Source: Ilumatobacteraceae bacterium (GTDB lineage Bacteria; Actinomycetota; Acidimicrobiia; Acidimicrobiales; Ilumatobacteraceae). Taken from it: a stretch of DNA of 5,323 nucleotides. Position 1 is the stretch's first letter, and each line of letters opens with the position of its first letter. Shown piece after piece: positions 1 to 5,323 of this stretch. The notes beneath the pieces were generated by a model. That model ran no database searches and had not been told where the DNA came from. It worked only from the letters and a program-made list of their open reading frames with translations. The stretch spans positions 1 through 5,323 of the forward strand of contig JAIOXC010000102.1 in NCBI GenBank assembly GCA_021741795.1, read 5' to 3'. A program made the position numbers and the translations under genes.

Positions 1-666
1 CGAGTGCTGGCAGGTGGGTTTGATGTTGGTCTGGCGTTTGATGGCGATGCCGACAGAGTATTTGTGGTGGATGAAAAAGGTCGAGGCATGTCGGGAAGCA
101 CTACGACAGCGCTTTTGGCGTCGCGTTTTCTGCGTACGAACCCTGGCGCAACCATTTTGTACAACCTCATCTGCTCGCGCGCCGTACCAGAAGTGATCGC
201 TGAGCTTGGTGGAAAAGGCATTCGAACGAAAAATGGTCATAGTTTCATGAAGCAGATCATGGCCGAAACTGGTGCAGTGTTTGCGGGCGAACACTCTGGT
301 CACTATTACTTCGCCGATAACTATCGAGCCGACAGCGGATTGATTGCAACGATGGGCGTGTTGGGCGAGATGTGCCACACCGGCAAGTCTCTTTCGCAAA
401 TGCGTGAGCCGCTCGAGCGTTATGCGTCAAGTGGGGAGATCAACACAACCGTCAAAGATATTCATGCTGTCATTGAGCGAATTGCGCTCGATTATTCGTC
501 GTACTCACAGGATCGAGTAGATGGACTCACCGTTGACTGTGGTTCGTGGTGGTTCAATGTGCGGGCGTCAAATACCGAGCCTCTACTACGTCTCAATCTT
601 GAGGCATCGACGCGCGATGAATGTGATACGCATGTCGTCGAGTTGCTCGCCAGCATTACGGCCTAA
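1..666 (+). CDS. manB: Phosphomannomutase/phosphoglucomutase, C-terminal half (5' truncated)
   Basis: This is an alpha-D-phosphohexomutase, which moves phosphate between C6 and C1 of mannose or glucose to supply sugar nucleotides for envelope polysaccharides and glycolipids; it is a cytosolic enzyme. The frame is open from base 1, so the gene starts outside the window, and 221 codons are visible of a family that is usually about 450-470 residues. Numbering from the first visible codon, the metal-binding loop DGDADR is at 14-19, the sugar-specificity loop GEHSGHYYF at 96-104, and the phosphate-binding loop RASNTEP at 188-194 near the C terminus. The N-terminal domain with the phosphoserine is not in view. 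The GEHSGHYYF loop fits dual mannose/glucose enzymes better than GlmM, but substrate preference cannot be fixed from this part. A Trm112-like gene follows after 15 bases, suggesting one transcript. Confidence 0.95.
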   Translation, partial: RVLAGGFDVGLAFDGDADRVFVVDEKGRGMSGSTTTALLASRFLRTNPGATILYNLICSRAVPEVIAELGGKGIRTKNGHSFMKQIMAETGAVFAGEHSGHYYFADNYRADSGLIATMGVLGEMCHTGKSLSQMREPLERYASSGEINTTVKDIHAVIERIALDYSSYSQDRVDGLTVDCGSWWFNVRASNTEPLLRLNLEASTRDECDTHVVELLASITA

Positions 667-681
667 GGGCGGGGCAGTACA

Positions 682-924
682 ATGAGCGTTATGTCACTCG
701 ATGCAAAACTGCTTCAGATCTTGGCCTGCCCACAAGACAAAGGATCGCTGTATTACTTTTCGGCTGACGCCTTTTTGTATAACCCACGGTTGCAACGTAA
801 GTACAACATTGTTGAGGGAATCCCTGTGATGTTGATTGACGAGGCAACCAGTGTGGACGCATCGGAGCACGATGGTCTGATGCAGCGAATTGCCCGAGAG
901 CACATCGCTCCAACATTTGCCTAA
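682..924 (+). CDS. Trm112-family (UPF0434/YcaR-like) small protein
   Basis: An 80-residue protein of the Trm112 family. The signature is LLQILACPQDKG near residues 10-21 and IVEGIPVMLIDEA at 43-55, which matches the family's usual ending in GIPVML-DEA. In eukaryotes and archaea Trm112 is a small partner that stabilises SAM-dependent methyltransferases acting on tRNA, rRNA and release factors; the bacterial role is poorly defined. Classic members carry CPxC and a second CxxC that hold zinc. Here only Cys16 remains (CPQD), and the second pair is replaced by YNPRLQRKY, so a bound zinc is unlikely. I recall similar cysteine-poor versions in other actinobacteria, so this looks like a lineage form rather than decay. 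The ATG at 682 is preferred because a G-rich stretch (667-674) lies 7 bases upstream; the ATG at 691 is the alternative. It probably shares a transcript with the upstream mutase gene. Confidence 0.88.
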   Translation: MSVMSLDAKLLQILACPQDKGSLYYFSADAFLYNPRLQRKYNIVEGIPVMLIDEATSVDASEHDGLMQRIAREHIAPTFA

Positions 925-1074
925 CGCAAGGCGTTTGACTTAACCAGATCGATGTTTTGGTCTAGGATCTATCTTCTAGATGGGCCAAACTAATCCCGTG
1001 CCAGCTGGCCAGGGCTCATCGACCTTCATTCATGTACATACACATGTACACATACTCATAACAAAGGAAAACGT
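925..1074 (+). promoter_or_regulatory. ahcY upstream region: possible promoter and structured leader
   Basis: This 150-base gap is the only sizeable non-coding stretch. A possible sigma70-type promoter is TTAACC (940-945), 17 bases, then TAGGAT (963-968); TTGACT at 935-940 is a better -35 box but sits 22 bases from the same -10. Downstream sequence can pair in two mutually exclusive ways: TTTGGTCTAG (956-965) with CTAGA (976-980) and CCAAA (985-989), leaving a 4-base bulge, or GATGGGCC (979-986) with GGGCTCAT C (1013-1020). A perfect 10-base palindrome, GCCAGCTGGC, lies at 1000-1009. Near the gene are the CATGTACA repeats and the ribosome binding site AAAGGA (1063-1068), 6 bases before the ATG. 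I do not recognise the conserved core of the SAH riboswitch or of SAM riboswitches. The promoter boxes and any RNA function are inferences from base patterns only. Confidence 0.35.
1031..1050. repeat. Double CATGTACA repeat, also an inverted repeat, upstream of ahcY
   Basis: CATGTACA occurs exactly at 1031-1038 and again at 1043-1050, a 12-base period, close to one helical turn. The same bases form a perfect inverted repeat: TGTACAT (1033-1039), a 4-base spacer ACAC, then ATGTACA (1044-1050). Each half also contains the self-complementary TGTACA. It ends 24 bases before the ahcY start. This is the shape of a site for a dimeric regulator, or of a short 7-bp hairpin in the mRNA leader close to the ribosome binding site. 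No specific regulator can be named. Confidence 0.6.
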
Positions 1075-2523
1075 ATGACTTCATTCGCTCAACGTCGTGA
1101 TTTTCGCGTCGCCGATCTGTCCCTCGCACCATTTGGTCGCAAAGAGATTCACTTAGCCGAACACGAAATGCCAGGTCTTCGCGCGTTGCGCAAAGAGTAT
1201 GGCAAGACAAAACCATTGAAGGGCGCACGCATTTCTGGCTCGCTGCACATGACGATTCAGACTGCAGTGCTGATCGAAACACTCACCGAGCTTGGCGCAG
1301 AAGTGCGCTGGGCCAGTTGCAATATTTTTTCAACGCAAGATCATGCGGCTGCAGCAGTGGCGGTTGGACCAAACGGTTCGGTCGAAGAGCCAGATGGCGT
1401 TCCGGTGTTTGCATGGAAGGGCGAGACGCTCGAGGAGTACTGGTGGGCAACCGACCAGATGATGACATGGCCAGATGGCGACGGACCAAACATGATTTTG
1501 GATGACGGCGGCGATGCAACCATGTTGATGCACAAGGGTGTTGAGTATGAAGCAGCAGGCGCTGTTCCAGATCCAACGACTGCATCAAACCCAGAGTTGG
1601 CAATTGTGCTTGGACTATTGCAGCGCTCGCTCAAGTCAGAGCCAAAAAAGTGGACAACGATGGCAAAAGGCATCAAGGGTGTTACCGAAGAAACAACAAC
1701 CGGAGTAAAGCGTCTGTACAAGATGGCCGAAAAGGGCGAGTTGCTCTTTCCTGCAATTAACGTCAACGACAGCGTGACCAAATCAAAGTTTGACAACCTG
1801 TACGGATGTCGTCACTCATTGATTGACGCAATCAACCGCGCGACTGACGTGATGTTGGCTGGCAAGTTGGCAGTGGTCTGTGGCTATGGTGACGTTGGTA
1901 AAGGCTGTGCGCAAAGTTTGCGCGGTCAAGGTGCGCGCGTTGTGGTGACCGAGATTGACCCAATCAATGCGTTGCAAGCAGCGATGGAGGGCTACGAAGT
2001 CAACACACTTGAGGCGCTTGTTTCAACTGCAGATGTGTTTGTAACTGCAACGGGCAACGAAGCAATTGTGACCGTTGATCACATGGCAAGGATGAAGCAC
2101 AACGCAATTGTGTGCAACATCGGCCACTTCGACAACGAAATCGATATGGCTGGTCTCGCTCGAAGCGGGGCAACTCGAGACGAACTCAAGGCCGGCACCG
2201 ACTTATGGACGTTTCAGGACGGCCACGCTGTGATTGTGTTGGCTGAAGGACGTCTTGTCAACTTGGGTTGTGCAACAGGACACCCGAGCTTTGTGATGAG
2301 TTGCTCATTCACGAACCAAGTCATTGCTCAGATGGAGCTGTTTAACAACACCGACAAGTATCCACTTGGCGTCTACGTGTTGCCAAAGGCTCTCGACGAA
2401 AAAGTCGCGACGCTGCACTTGGGCGCACTTGGAGCAGTGTTAACAAAACTTTCTGATGAGCAGTCTGACTACTTGGGCATTCCTCACAATGGCCCGTTTA
2501 AGTCGGAGAACTACCGTTACTAG
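1075..2523 (+). CDS. ahcY: S-adenosylhomocysteine hydrolase (adenosylhomocysteinase)
   Basis: Splits S-adenosylhomocysteine reversibly into adenosine and homocysteine using tightly bound NAD, removing the inhibitor left by every SAM-dependent methylation and feeding the methionine cycle; cytosolic, usually a tetramer. At 482 residues it is the long bacterial form, with about 47 more residues than the human enzyme between the first catalytic histidine and the lysine. Visible landmarks are GSLHMT with His58, FSTQDHAAA at 85-93, DDGGD at 143-147, EETTTGV at 205-211, Lys236, Asp240, Asn241 and Cys245 in the VTKSKFDNLYGC segment, the NAD loop GYGDVGKG at 270-277, NIGHFDNE at 348-355, GHPSFVMS at 402-409, and C-terminal Lys476 and Tyr480, which reach into the neighbouring subunit. 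All key residues are intact. AAAGGA 6 bases upstream supports the ATG. Proline codons are strongly skewed to CCA (14 of 19), possibly reflecting high expression. Confidence 0.98.
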   Translation: MTSFAQRRDFRVADLSLAPFGRKEIHLAEHEMPGLRALRKEYGKTKPLKGARISGSLHMTIQTAVLIETLTELGAEVRWASCNIFSTQDHAAAAVAVGPNGSVEEPDGVPVFAWKGETLEEYWWATDQMMTWPDGDGPNMILDDGGDATMLMHKGVEYEAAGAVPDPTTASNPELAIVLGLLQRSLKSEPKKWTTMAKGIKGVTEETTTGVKRLYKMAEKGELLFPAINVNDSVTKSKFDNLYGCRHSLIDAINRATDVMLAGKLAVVCGYGDVGKGCAQSLRGQGARVVVTEIDPINALQAAMEGYEVNTLEALVSTADVFVTATGNEAIVTVDHMARMKHNAIVCNIGHFDNEIDMAGLARSGATRDELKAGTDLWTFQDGHAVIVLAEGRLVNLGCATGHPSFVMSCSFTNQVIAQMELFNNTDKYPLGVYVLPKALDEKVATLHLGALGAVLTKLSDEQSDYLGIPHNGPFKSENYRY

Positions 2524-2545
2524 TTAACAGGTGTACAACAGCAGT

Positions 2546-3169
2546 TTATTTTGCAGATCGGATCTCTAGAAGCGGAAGCGCTTTCGCGACTATTGGTCCG
2601 ATCAAAACAGCAAACGCAATCGTGCCGATTCCGATCGAGCCGCCCAATGCAACTCCGGCAAGCAAGACGGCAATTTCTACGCCTGTGCGCGCTTTGCCGA
2701 TATTGATTCCGCGTTTGGCAAGACCAACCATCAAGCCGTCACGTGGGCCAGGGCCAAGACCTGCACCGATATAAAAACCAGACCCAATTCCTGTCACCAC
2801 AATTCCGCCCAGCATCAGAAATATTCGCAGCCACATTTTTGTATTTTCGTTTGCTTCAGGAACGATCGAAAGAAAGATACCTGCTGCAATGCCAACCTCA
2901 ATTGCGTTCAAAATGGTGGCGAGTCCTGGTGCTTGTCGCAGTGGAATCCAGAGCAACATAACGAACGCGCTCGTCAGCACGATGGTTGTGCCAAAAGGTA
3001 AACCGATGATCTGGCTGACGCCATCATGAAACACGTCCCACGGTGGCAAACCCAGATTGCCGGCTTTTTGCATGCCAATTCCGGTTCCGAAAAGTGCAAG
3101 CCCAAACACACATCTGGTCAGTCGCTCGATTGGGCGATCTTTGAGCGGTGCAAGAAAGTAATTTGCCAC
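2546..3169 (-). CDS. YczE-type integral membrane protein
   Basis: A predicted inner-membrane protein of the YczE family (COG2364; related to YitT/YyaS), about 207 residues with five or six hydrophobic helices, roughly at 20-38, 60-78, 87-105, 114-136 and 165-198 (numbered from the TTG at 3175). Family hallmarks are LGLPPWDVFHDG at 41-52, WIPLRQAPGLATILN at 76-90, GLGPGPRDGLMVGL at 139-152, and a glycine-rich final helix GGSIGIGTIAFAVLIGP. The family has no settled biochemical role; transport is often presumed but not shown. The start is uncertain: an in-frame stop lies two codons upstream of the TTG at 3175, leaving only that TTG (209 residues) or the GTG at 3169 (207 residues). Neither has a visible Shine-Dalgarno, but a TANNNT box six bases before the GTG favours a leaderless start there. 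It converges with ahcY (22-base gap) and diverges from comF. Confidence 0.9.
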   Translation of the reverse strand: MANYFLAPLKDRPIERLTRCVFGLALFGTGIGMQKAGNLGLPPWDVFHDGVSQIIGLPFGTTIVLTSAFVMLLWIPLRQAPGLATILNAIEVGIAAGIFLSIVPEANENTKMWLRIFLMLGGIVVTGIGSGFYIGAGLGPGPRDGLMVGLAKRGINIGKARTGVEIAVLLAGVALGGSIGIGTIAFAVLIGPIVAKALPLLEIRSAK

Positions 3170-3175
3170 GCGCAA

Positions 3176-3181
3176 AGACTA
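3176..3181 (-). promoter_or_regulatory. Possible -10 box for leaderless yczE-type transcript
   Basis: On the minus strand TAGTCT (fits TANNNT) is followed by exactly six bases and then the GTG at 3169-3167. That is the spacing expected if transcription begins at the start codon, as is common in actinobacteria. There is no purine-rich ribosome binding site before either candidate start, which agrees with leaderless initiation. No convincing -35 was identified, and a six-base degenerate match can arise by chance. Confidence 0.3.
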
Positions 3182-3188
3182 ATGCTGT

Positions 3189-3193
3189 GGAGG
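3189..3193 (+). promoter_or_regulatory. Ribosome binding site that fixes the comF start
   Basis: GGAGG at 3189-3193 lies five bases before the ATG at 3199. It is the strongest Shine-Dalgarno in the window and decides the start over an in-frame ATG at 3148, which would add 17 residues without family resemblance and overlap the 5' end of the opposite-strand membrane protein gene. Confidence 0.75.
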
Positions 3194-3198
3194 TATCA

Positions 3199-3801
3199 AT
3201 GTTGTTCAGACAGCGGTGCGAGGCGTGTGGTGACATCGCTCGCGTGCTGTGCGTCAAATGCCGGACACAACTGTTTGCAATGGCGCAACCCGAGTGCGAT
3301 GCAGCAGTAGTGGCTGTTGCGTATGAAAGCATCGCTCGCCGATTGATTTTGAATCTCAAGTATCACAATCGTAAGCAGGTGGTTGTGGTGCTTGCAGAAT
3401 TGCTGGCGCAACGAGTTTTGCAAAGCGTGCCAAACATCGCGACAGTCTGCGATGTGGTGACGTGGGCACCGACCAGCAAGGCGCGAGTTCGTCGACGGGG
3501 CCTCGACCAGTCCGAATTATTGGCGCGACGATTGGCCAGGGTGCTCGATGTGCCGTGTAGACAACTTTTGATCAAGACCTCAACCAACGTGCAAACCGGA
3601 GCGTCGCGTGAAGAGCGCTTGCGAGATTCTGTATTTTCAGCGCGCAAACTGAGGGTTGACAGTCATGTAGTGATTGTTGATGACGTGGTCACAACTGGCA
3701 CAACTCTGCGGTGTGCTGCAGACGCATTGCGCAAGGTGGGTGCTCGGCAAGTGACCTGTGTGGCGGTGGCAAGCGCTGTCAGGCACGACCTCCGAAGGTA
3801 G
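3199..3801 (+). CDS. comF: ComF family phosphoribosyltransferase-like protein
   Basis: A 200-residue ComF protein. Competent bacteria need ComF for uptake or processing of single-stranded transforming DNA in the cytoplasm, but the gene is also widespread in species not known to be competent, and its exact activity is unsettled. Seen in order: a small zinc finger with CEAC at 7-10 and CVKC at 18-21; the family segment LKYHNRK at 53-59; PTSKARVRRRGLDQSELLAR at 91-110, equivalent to the usual R-RGFNQ-E-LA stretch; QTGASREERLRDSVFSA at 132-148; and the PRPP-binding loop VVIVDDVVTTGTTL at 157-170. All core motifs are present and length is near normal, though the N-terminal part is slightly short. 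secA starts 13 bases after its stop, so co-transcription is likely. Only 23-29 bases separate it from the divergent membrane protein gene, so its promoter probably lies within that gene. Confidence 0.93.
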   Translation: MLFRQRCEACGDIARVLCVKCRTQLFAMAQPECDAAVVAVAYESIARRLILNLKYHNRKQVVVVLAELLAQRVLQSVPNIATVCDVVTWAPTSKARVRRRGLDQSELLARRLARVLDVPCRQLLIKTSTNVQTGASREERLRDSVFSARKLRVDSHVVIVDDVVTTGTTLRCAADALRKVGARQVTCVAVASAVRHDLRR

Positions 3802-3814
3802 GATTCAGGGTCTT

Positions 3815-5323
3815 ATGGCCCTTCTTGATCGCATTCTTCGCGCCGGTGAGGGCAAAAAGGTCAAGGCTTTGGCCGACATCATTCCCGATATCAATGCTCA
3901 AGAGCCAGAGATTCATGCGTTGTCGGATCAGGCACTCAAAGGCAAGACCGCCGAGTTTCGCTCGCGTATCGAGCGCGGTGAAGACACCGATGATTTATTG
4001 GTTGAAGCGTTTGCTGTAGTTCGTGAAGCCTCACTGCGTGTGATTGGTCAGCGCCACTACGACGTGCAGATGATGGGTGGAGCAGCATTGCATGCCGGCT
4101 GGATTTCCGAAATGCGCACGGGCGAAGGCAAGACGCTCGTTTCAACGTTGCCTGCGTATCTCAACGCGTTGCCGGGCAAAGGCGTGCACTTGGTGACTAC
4201 CAACGATTATCTTGCGCAACGCGACTCGGAGTGGATGGGCCGTATTCATCGCTGGCTTGGACTCGAAGTTGGACTCGTGATTCCTGGCGTGCGCACATCG
4301 GCGGCAGAGAAGCGCATCGACTACATGGCGGACATCACCTACGGCACAAACAACGAATTTGGTTTTGATTATTTGCGCGACAACATGGCTGGCACCAAAG
4401 AAGAAAAAGTTCAGCGCGGTCATTACTTCGCGATCGTCGACGAAGTTGACTCGATTTTGATTGACGAGGCTCGTACTCCATTGATTATTTCTGGACGCAT
4501 TGCCGATGCAGCCAAGTCGTATTATCAATTTGCCTCGATTGTCAGGTCGCTCAAGCGAGATGTTGATTATGAGGTCGAAGAAGACAAGCGCGTCGTGGTG
4601 CCAACAGAGGCTGGTATCGAAAAGGTAGAACAGCAACTTGGCATCGCCAACTTGTATGACGAAGTGCAACAAAACTTGGTGCACCAATTGCAAGTAGCGC
4701 TCAAGGCCGCGGTGTTGTATCAGCGCGATAAGGACTACATCATCCAAGATGGTGAAGTAAAAATCGTCGACGAATTTACTGGCCGAATTCTTGAAGGCCG
4801 TCGTTGGAGTGAGGGTATTCACCAGGCGGTTGAGGCCAAAGAGGGCGTCAAGATCAAAGAAGAAAACCAGACGCTTGCAACCGTCACCTTGCAAAATTAT
4901 TTCCGCATGTACGACAAACTCTCTGGCATGACCGGTACTGCGCAAACCGAAGCAGCCGAGTTGATGAATACCTATGGGCTCCAGGTTGTTCCCATCCCAA
5001 CCAATCGTGAGATGGTGCGTATCGACCAAGCCGACCTGATTTTTAAGACCGAAGCCGCAAAGTTTAAAACAGTAGTTGCGGATATCGAAGAGAAGCACAA
5101 AAAAGGCCAACCAGTTTTGGTCGGTACCGTCAGCGTAGAAAAGAGTGAATTGTTGTCGCGCGAACTAGACAAGCATGGCATTAAACACGAAGTGCTCAAT
5201 GCCAAGCAGCACACTCGAGAGGCGTCAATCGTTACGCAGGCTGGTCGCATTGGCAGTGTCACTGTTGCAACCAACATGGCTGGACGCGGAGTCGACATCA
5301 TGCTCGGTGGAAACCCAGAAGGG
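3815..5323 (+). CDS. secA: Preprotein translocase ATPase SecA (3' truncated)
   Basis: SecA is the ATP-driven motor that pushes unfolded preproteins through SecYEG in the cytoplasmic membrane. The frame is open from the ATG at 3815 to the right edge, giving 503 residues of a protein usually 830-950 long. Visible are the N-terminal region, Walker A in MRTGEGKTL at 100-108, the VTTNDYLAQRD segment at 127-137, YGTNNEFGFDYLRDNM at 176-191, the Walker B/DEAD block VDEVDSILIDEARTP at 208-222, the preprotein-binding domain to about residue 360, FTGRILEGRRWSEGIHQAVE at 321-340, GMTGTA at 371-376, and helicase motif VI ATNMAGRGVDI at 485-495. The C-terminal wing, scaffold and any zinc-binding tail lie outside. 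A weak AGGG four bases upstream supports the start, and no earlier in-frame start is near. Presence of all ATPase motifs points to the housekeeping SecA (SecA1 type), though the missing C terminus prevents certainty. Confidence 0.97.
   Translation, partial: MALLDRILRAGEGKKVKALADIIPDINAQEPEIHALSDQALKGKTAEFRSRIERGEDTDDLLVEAFAVVREASLRVIGQRHYDVQMMGGAALHAGWISEMRTGEGKTLVSTLPAYLNALPGKGVHLVTTNDYLAQRDSEWMGRIHRWLGLEVGLVIPGVRTSAAEKRIDYMADITYGTNNEFGFDYLRDNMAGTKEEKVQRGHYFAIVDEVDSILIDEARTPLIISGRIADAAKSYYQFASIVRSLKRDVDYEVEEDKRVVVPTEAGIEKVEQQLGIANLYDEVQQNLVHQLQVALKAAVLYQRDKDYIIQDGEVKIVDEFTGRILEGRRWSEGIHQAVEAKEGVKIKEENQTLATVTLQNYFRMYDKLSGMTGTAQTEAAELMNTYGLQVVPIPTNREMVRIDQADLIFKTEAAKFKTVVADIEEKHKKGQPVLVGTVSVEKSELLSRELDKHGIKHEVLNAKQHTREASIVTQAGRIGSVTVATNMAGRGVDIMLGGNPEG

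Noticed and set aside
923..935. Small hairpin AACGC-AAG-GCGTT right at the Trm112 stop codon, as a terminator
   Set aside because: The stem is only 5 bp with a 3-base loop and no proper T-run follows, so it is too weak to call an intrinsic terminator.
925..1074. SAH or SAM riboswitch before ahcY
   Set aside because: The location is typical, but I cannot recognise the conserved core sequence of the known classes; only generic stems are visible, so no named class is assigned.
1016..1282. An 88-codon minus-strand frame spanning the ahcY leader and 5' end
   Set aside because: It has no ribosome binding site or known domain, and most of it is antisense to conserved AhcY sequence.
1341..1796. A 151-codon open frame on the minus strand inside ahcY
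   Set aside because: It overlaps invariant AhcY catalytic segments and its translation is low-complexity serine/proline-rich sequence with no family resemblance.
3148..3198. Upstream ATG at 3148 as the comF start
   Set aside because: It would add 17 residues before the zinc finger without family similarity, and a strong GGAGG directly precedes the ATG at 3199.
4142..5110. A 322-codon open frame on the minus strand inside secA
   Set aside because: It lies fully opposite conserved SecA motifs, shows no recognisable domain, and is explained by codon bias of the real gene on the plus strand.

Overview
The window looks like ordinary chromosomal core DNA from an actinobacterium with fairly balanced base composition. 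Gene content and order support this: a phosphohexomutase gene, a small Trm112-family gene and the S-adenosylhomocysteine hydrolase gene are followed by comF and secA. From memory of the family, the same genes in the same order occur, with others between them, in mycobacteria (pmmA ... sahH ... comF-like, hpf, secA1). An uncultured or freshwater relative of Acidimicrobiia is a guess from the mixed codon use and moderate GC, not something the sequence proves.

Layout. Positions 1-666 hold the C-terminal half of a phosphomannomutase/phosphoglucomutase, cut by the left edge. A short Trm112-like gene (682-924) follows after 15 bases, probably in the same transcript. The 150 bases at 925-1074 form the largest intergenic region. 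They contain a possible promoter, a leader that can fold, and a clear double repeat of CATGTACA just upstream of ahcY. ahcY (1075-2523) is complete, with all expected catalytic residues. It converges on a YczE-type membrane protein gene on the minus strand (2546-3169 or 3175), with only 22 bases between the two stops. That gene diverges from comF (3199-3801), with 23 to 29 bases between starts. comF is followed after 13 bases by secA (3815 onward), which runs off the right edge after 503 codons.

The genes cover unrelated housekeeping jobs: sugar-phosphate interconversion for cell envelope precursors, recycling of the methylation by-product SAH, a predicted membrane protein, a phosphoribosyltransferase-like ComF protein, and the Sec export motor. 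comF and secA are probably co-transcribed. I found no mobile element, CRISPR array, rRNA, tRNA or defence-like system. The points most worth checking are the ahcY leader and its repeats, the very compact yczE/comF divergent junction with a possible leaderless start, the cysteine-poor Trm112 protein, and the absence of hpf between comF and secA.
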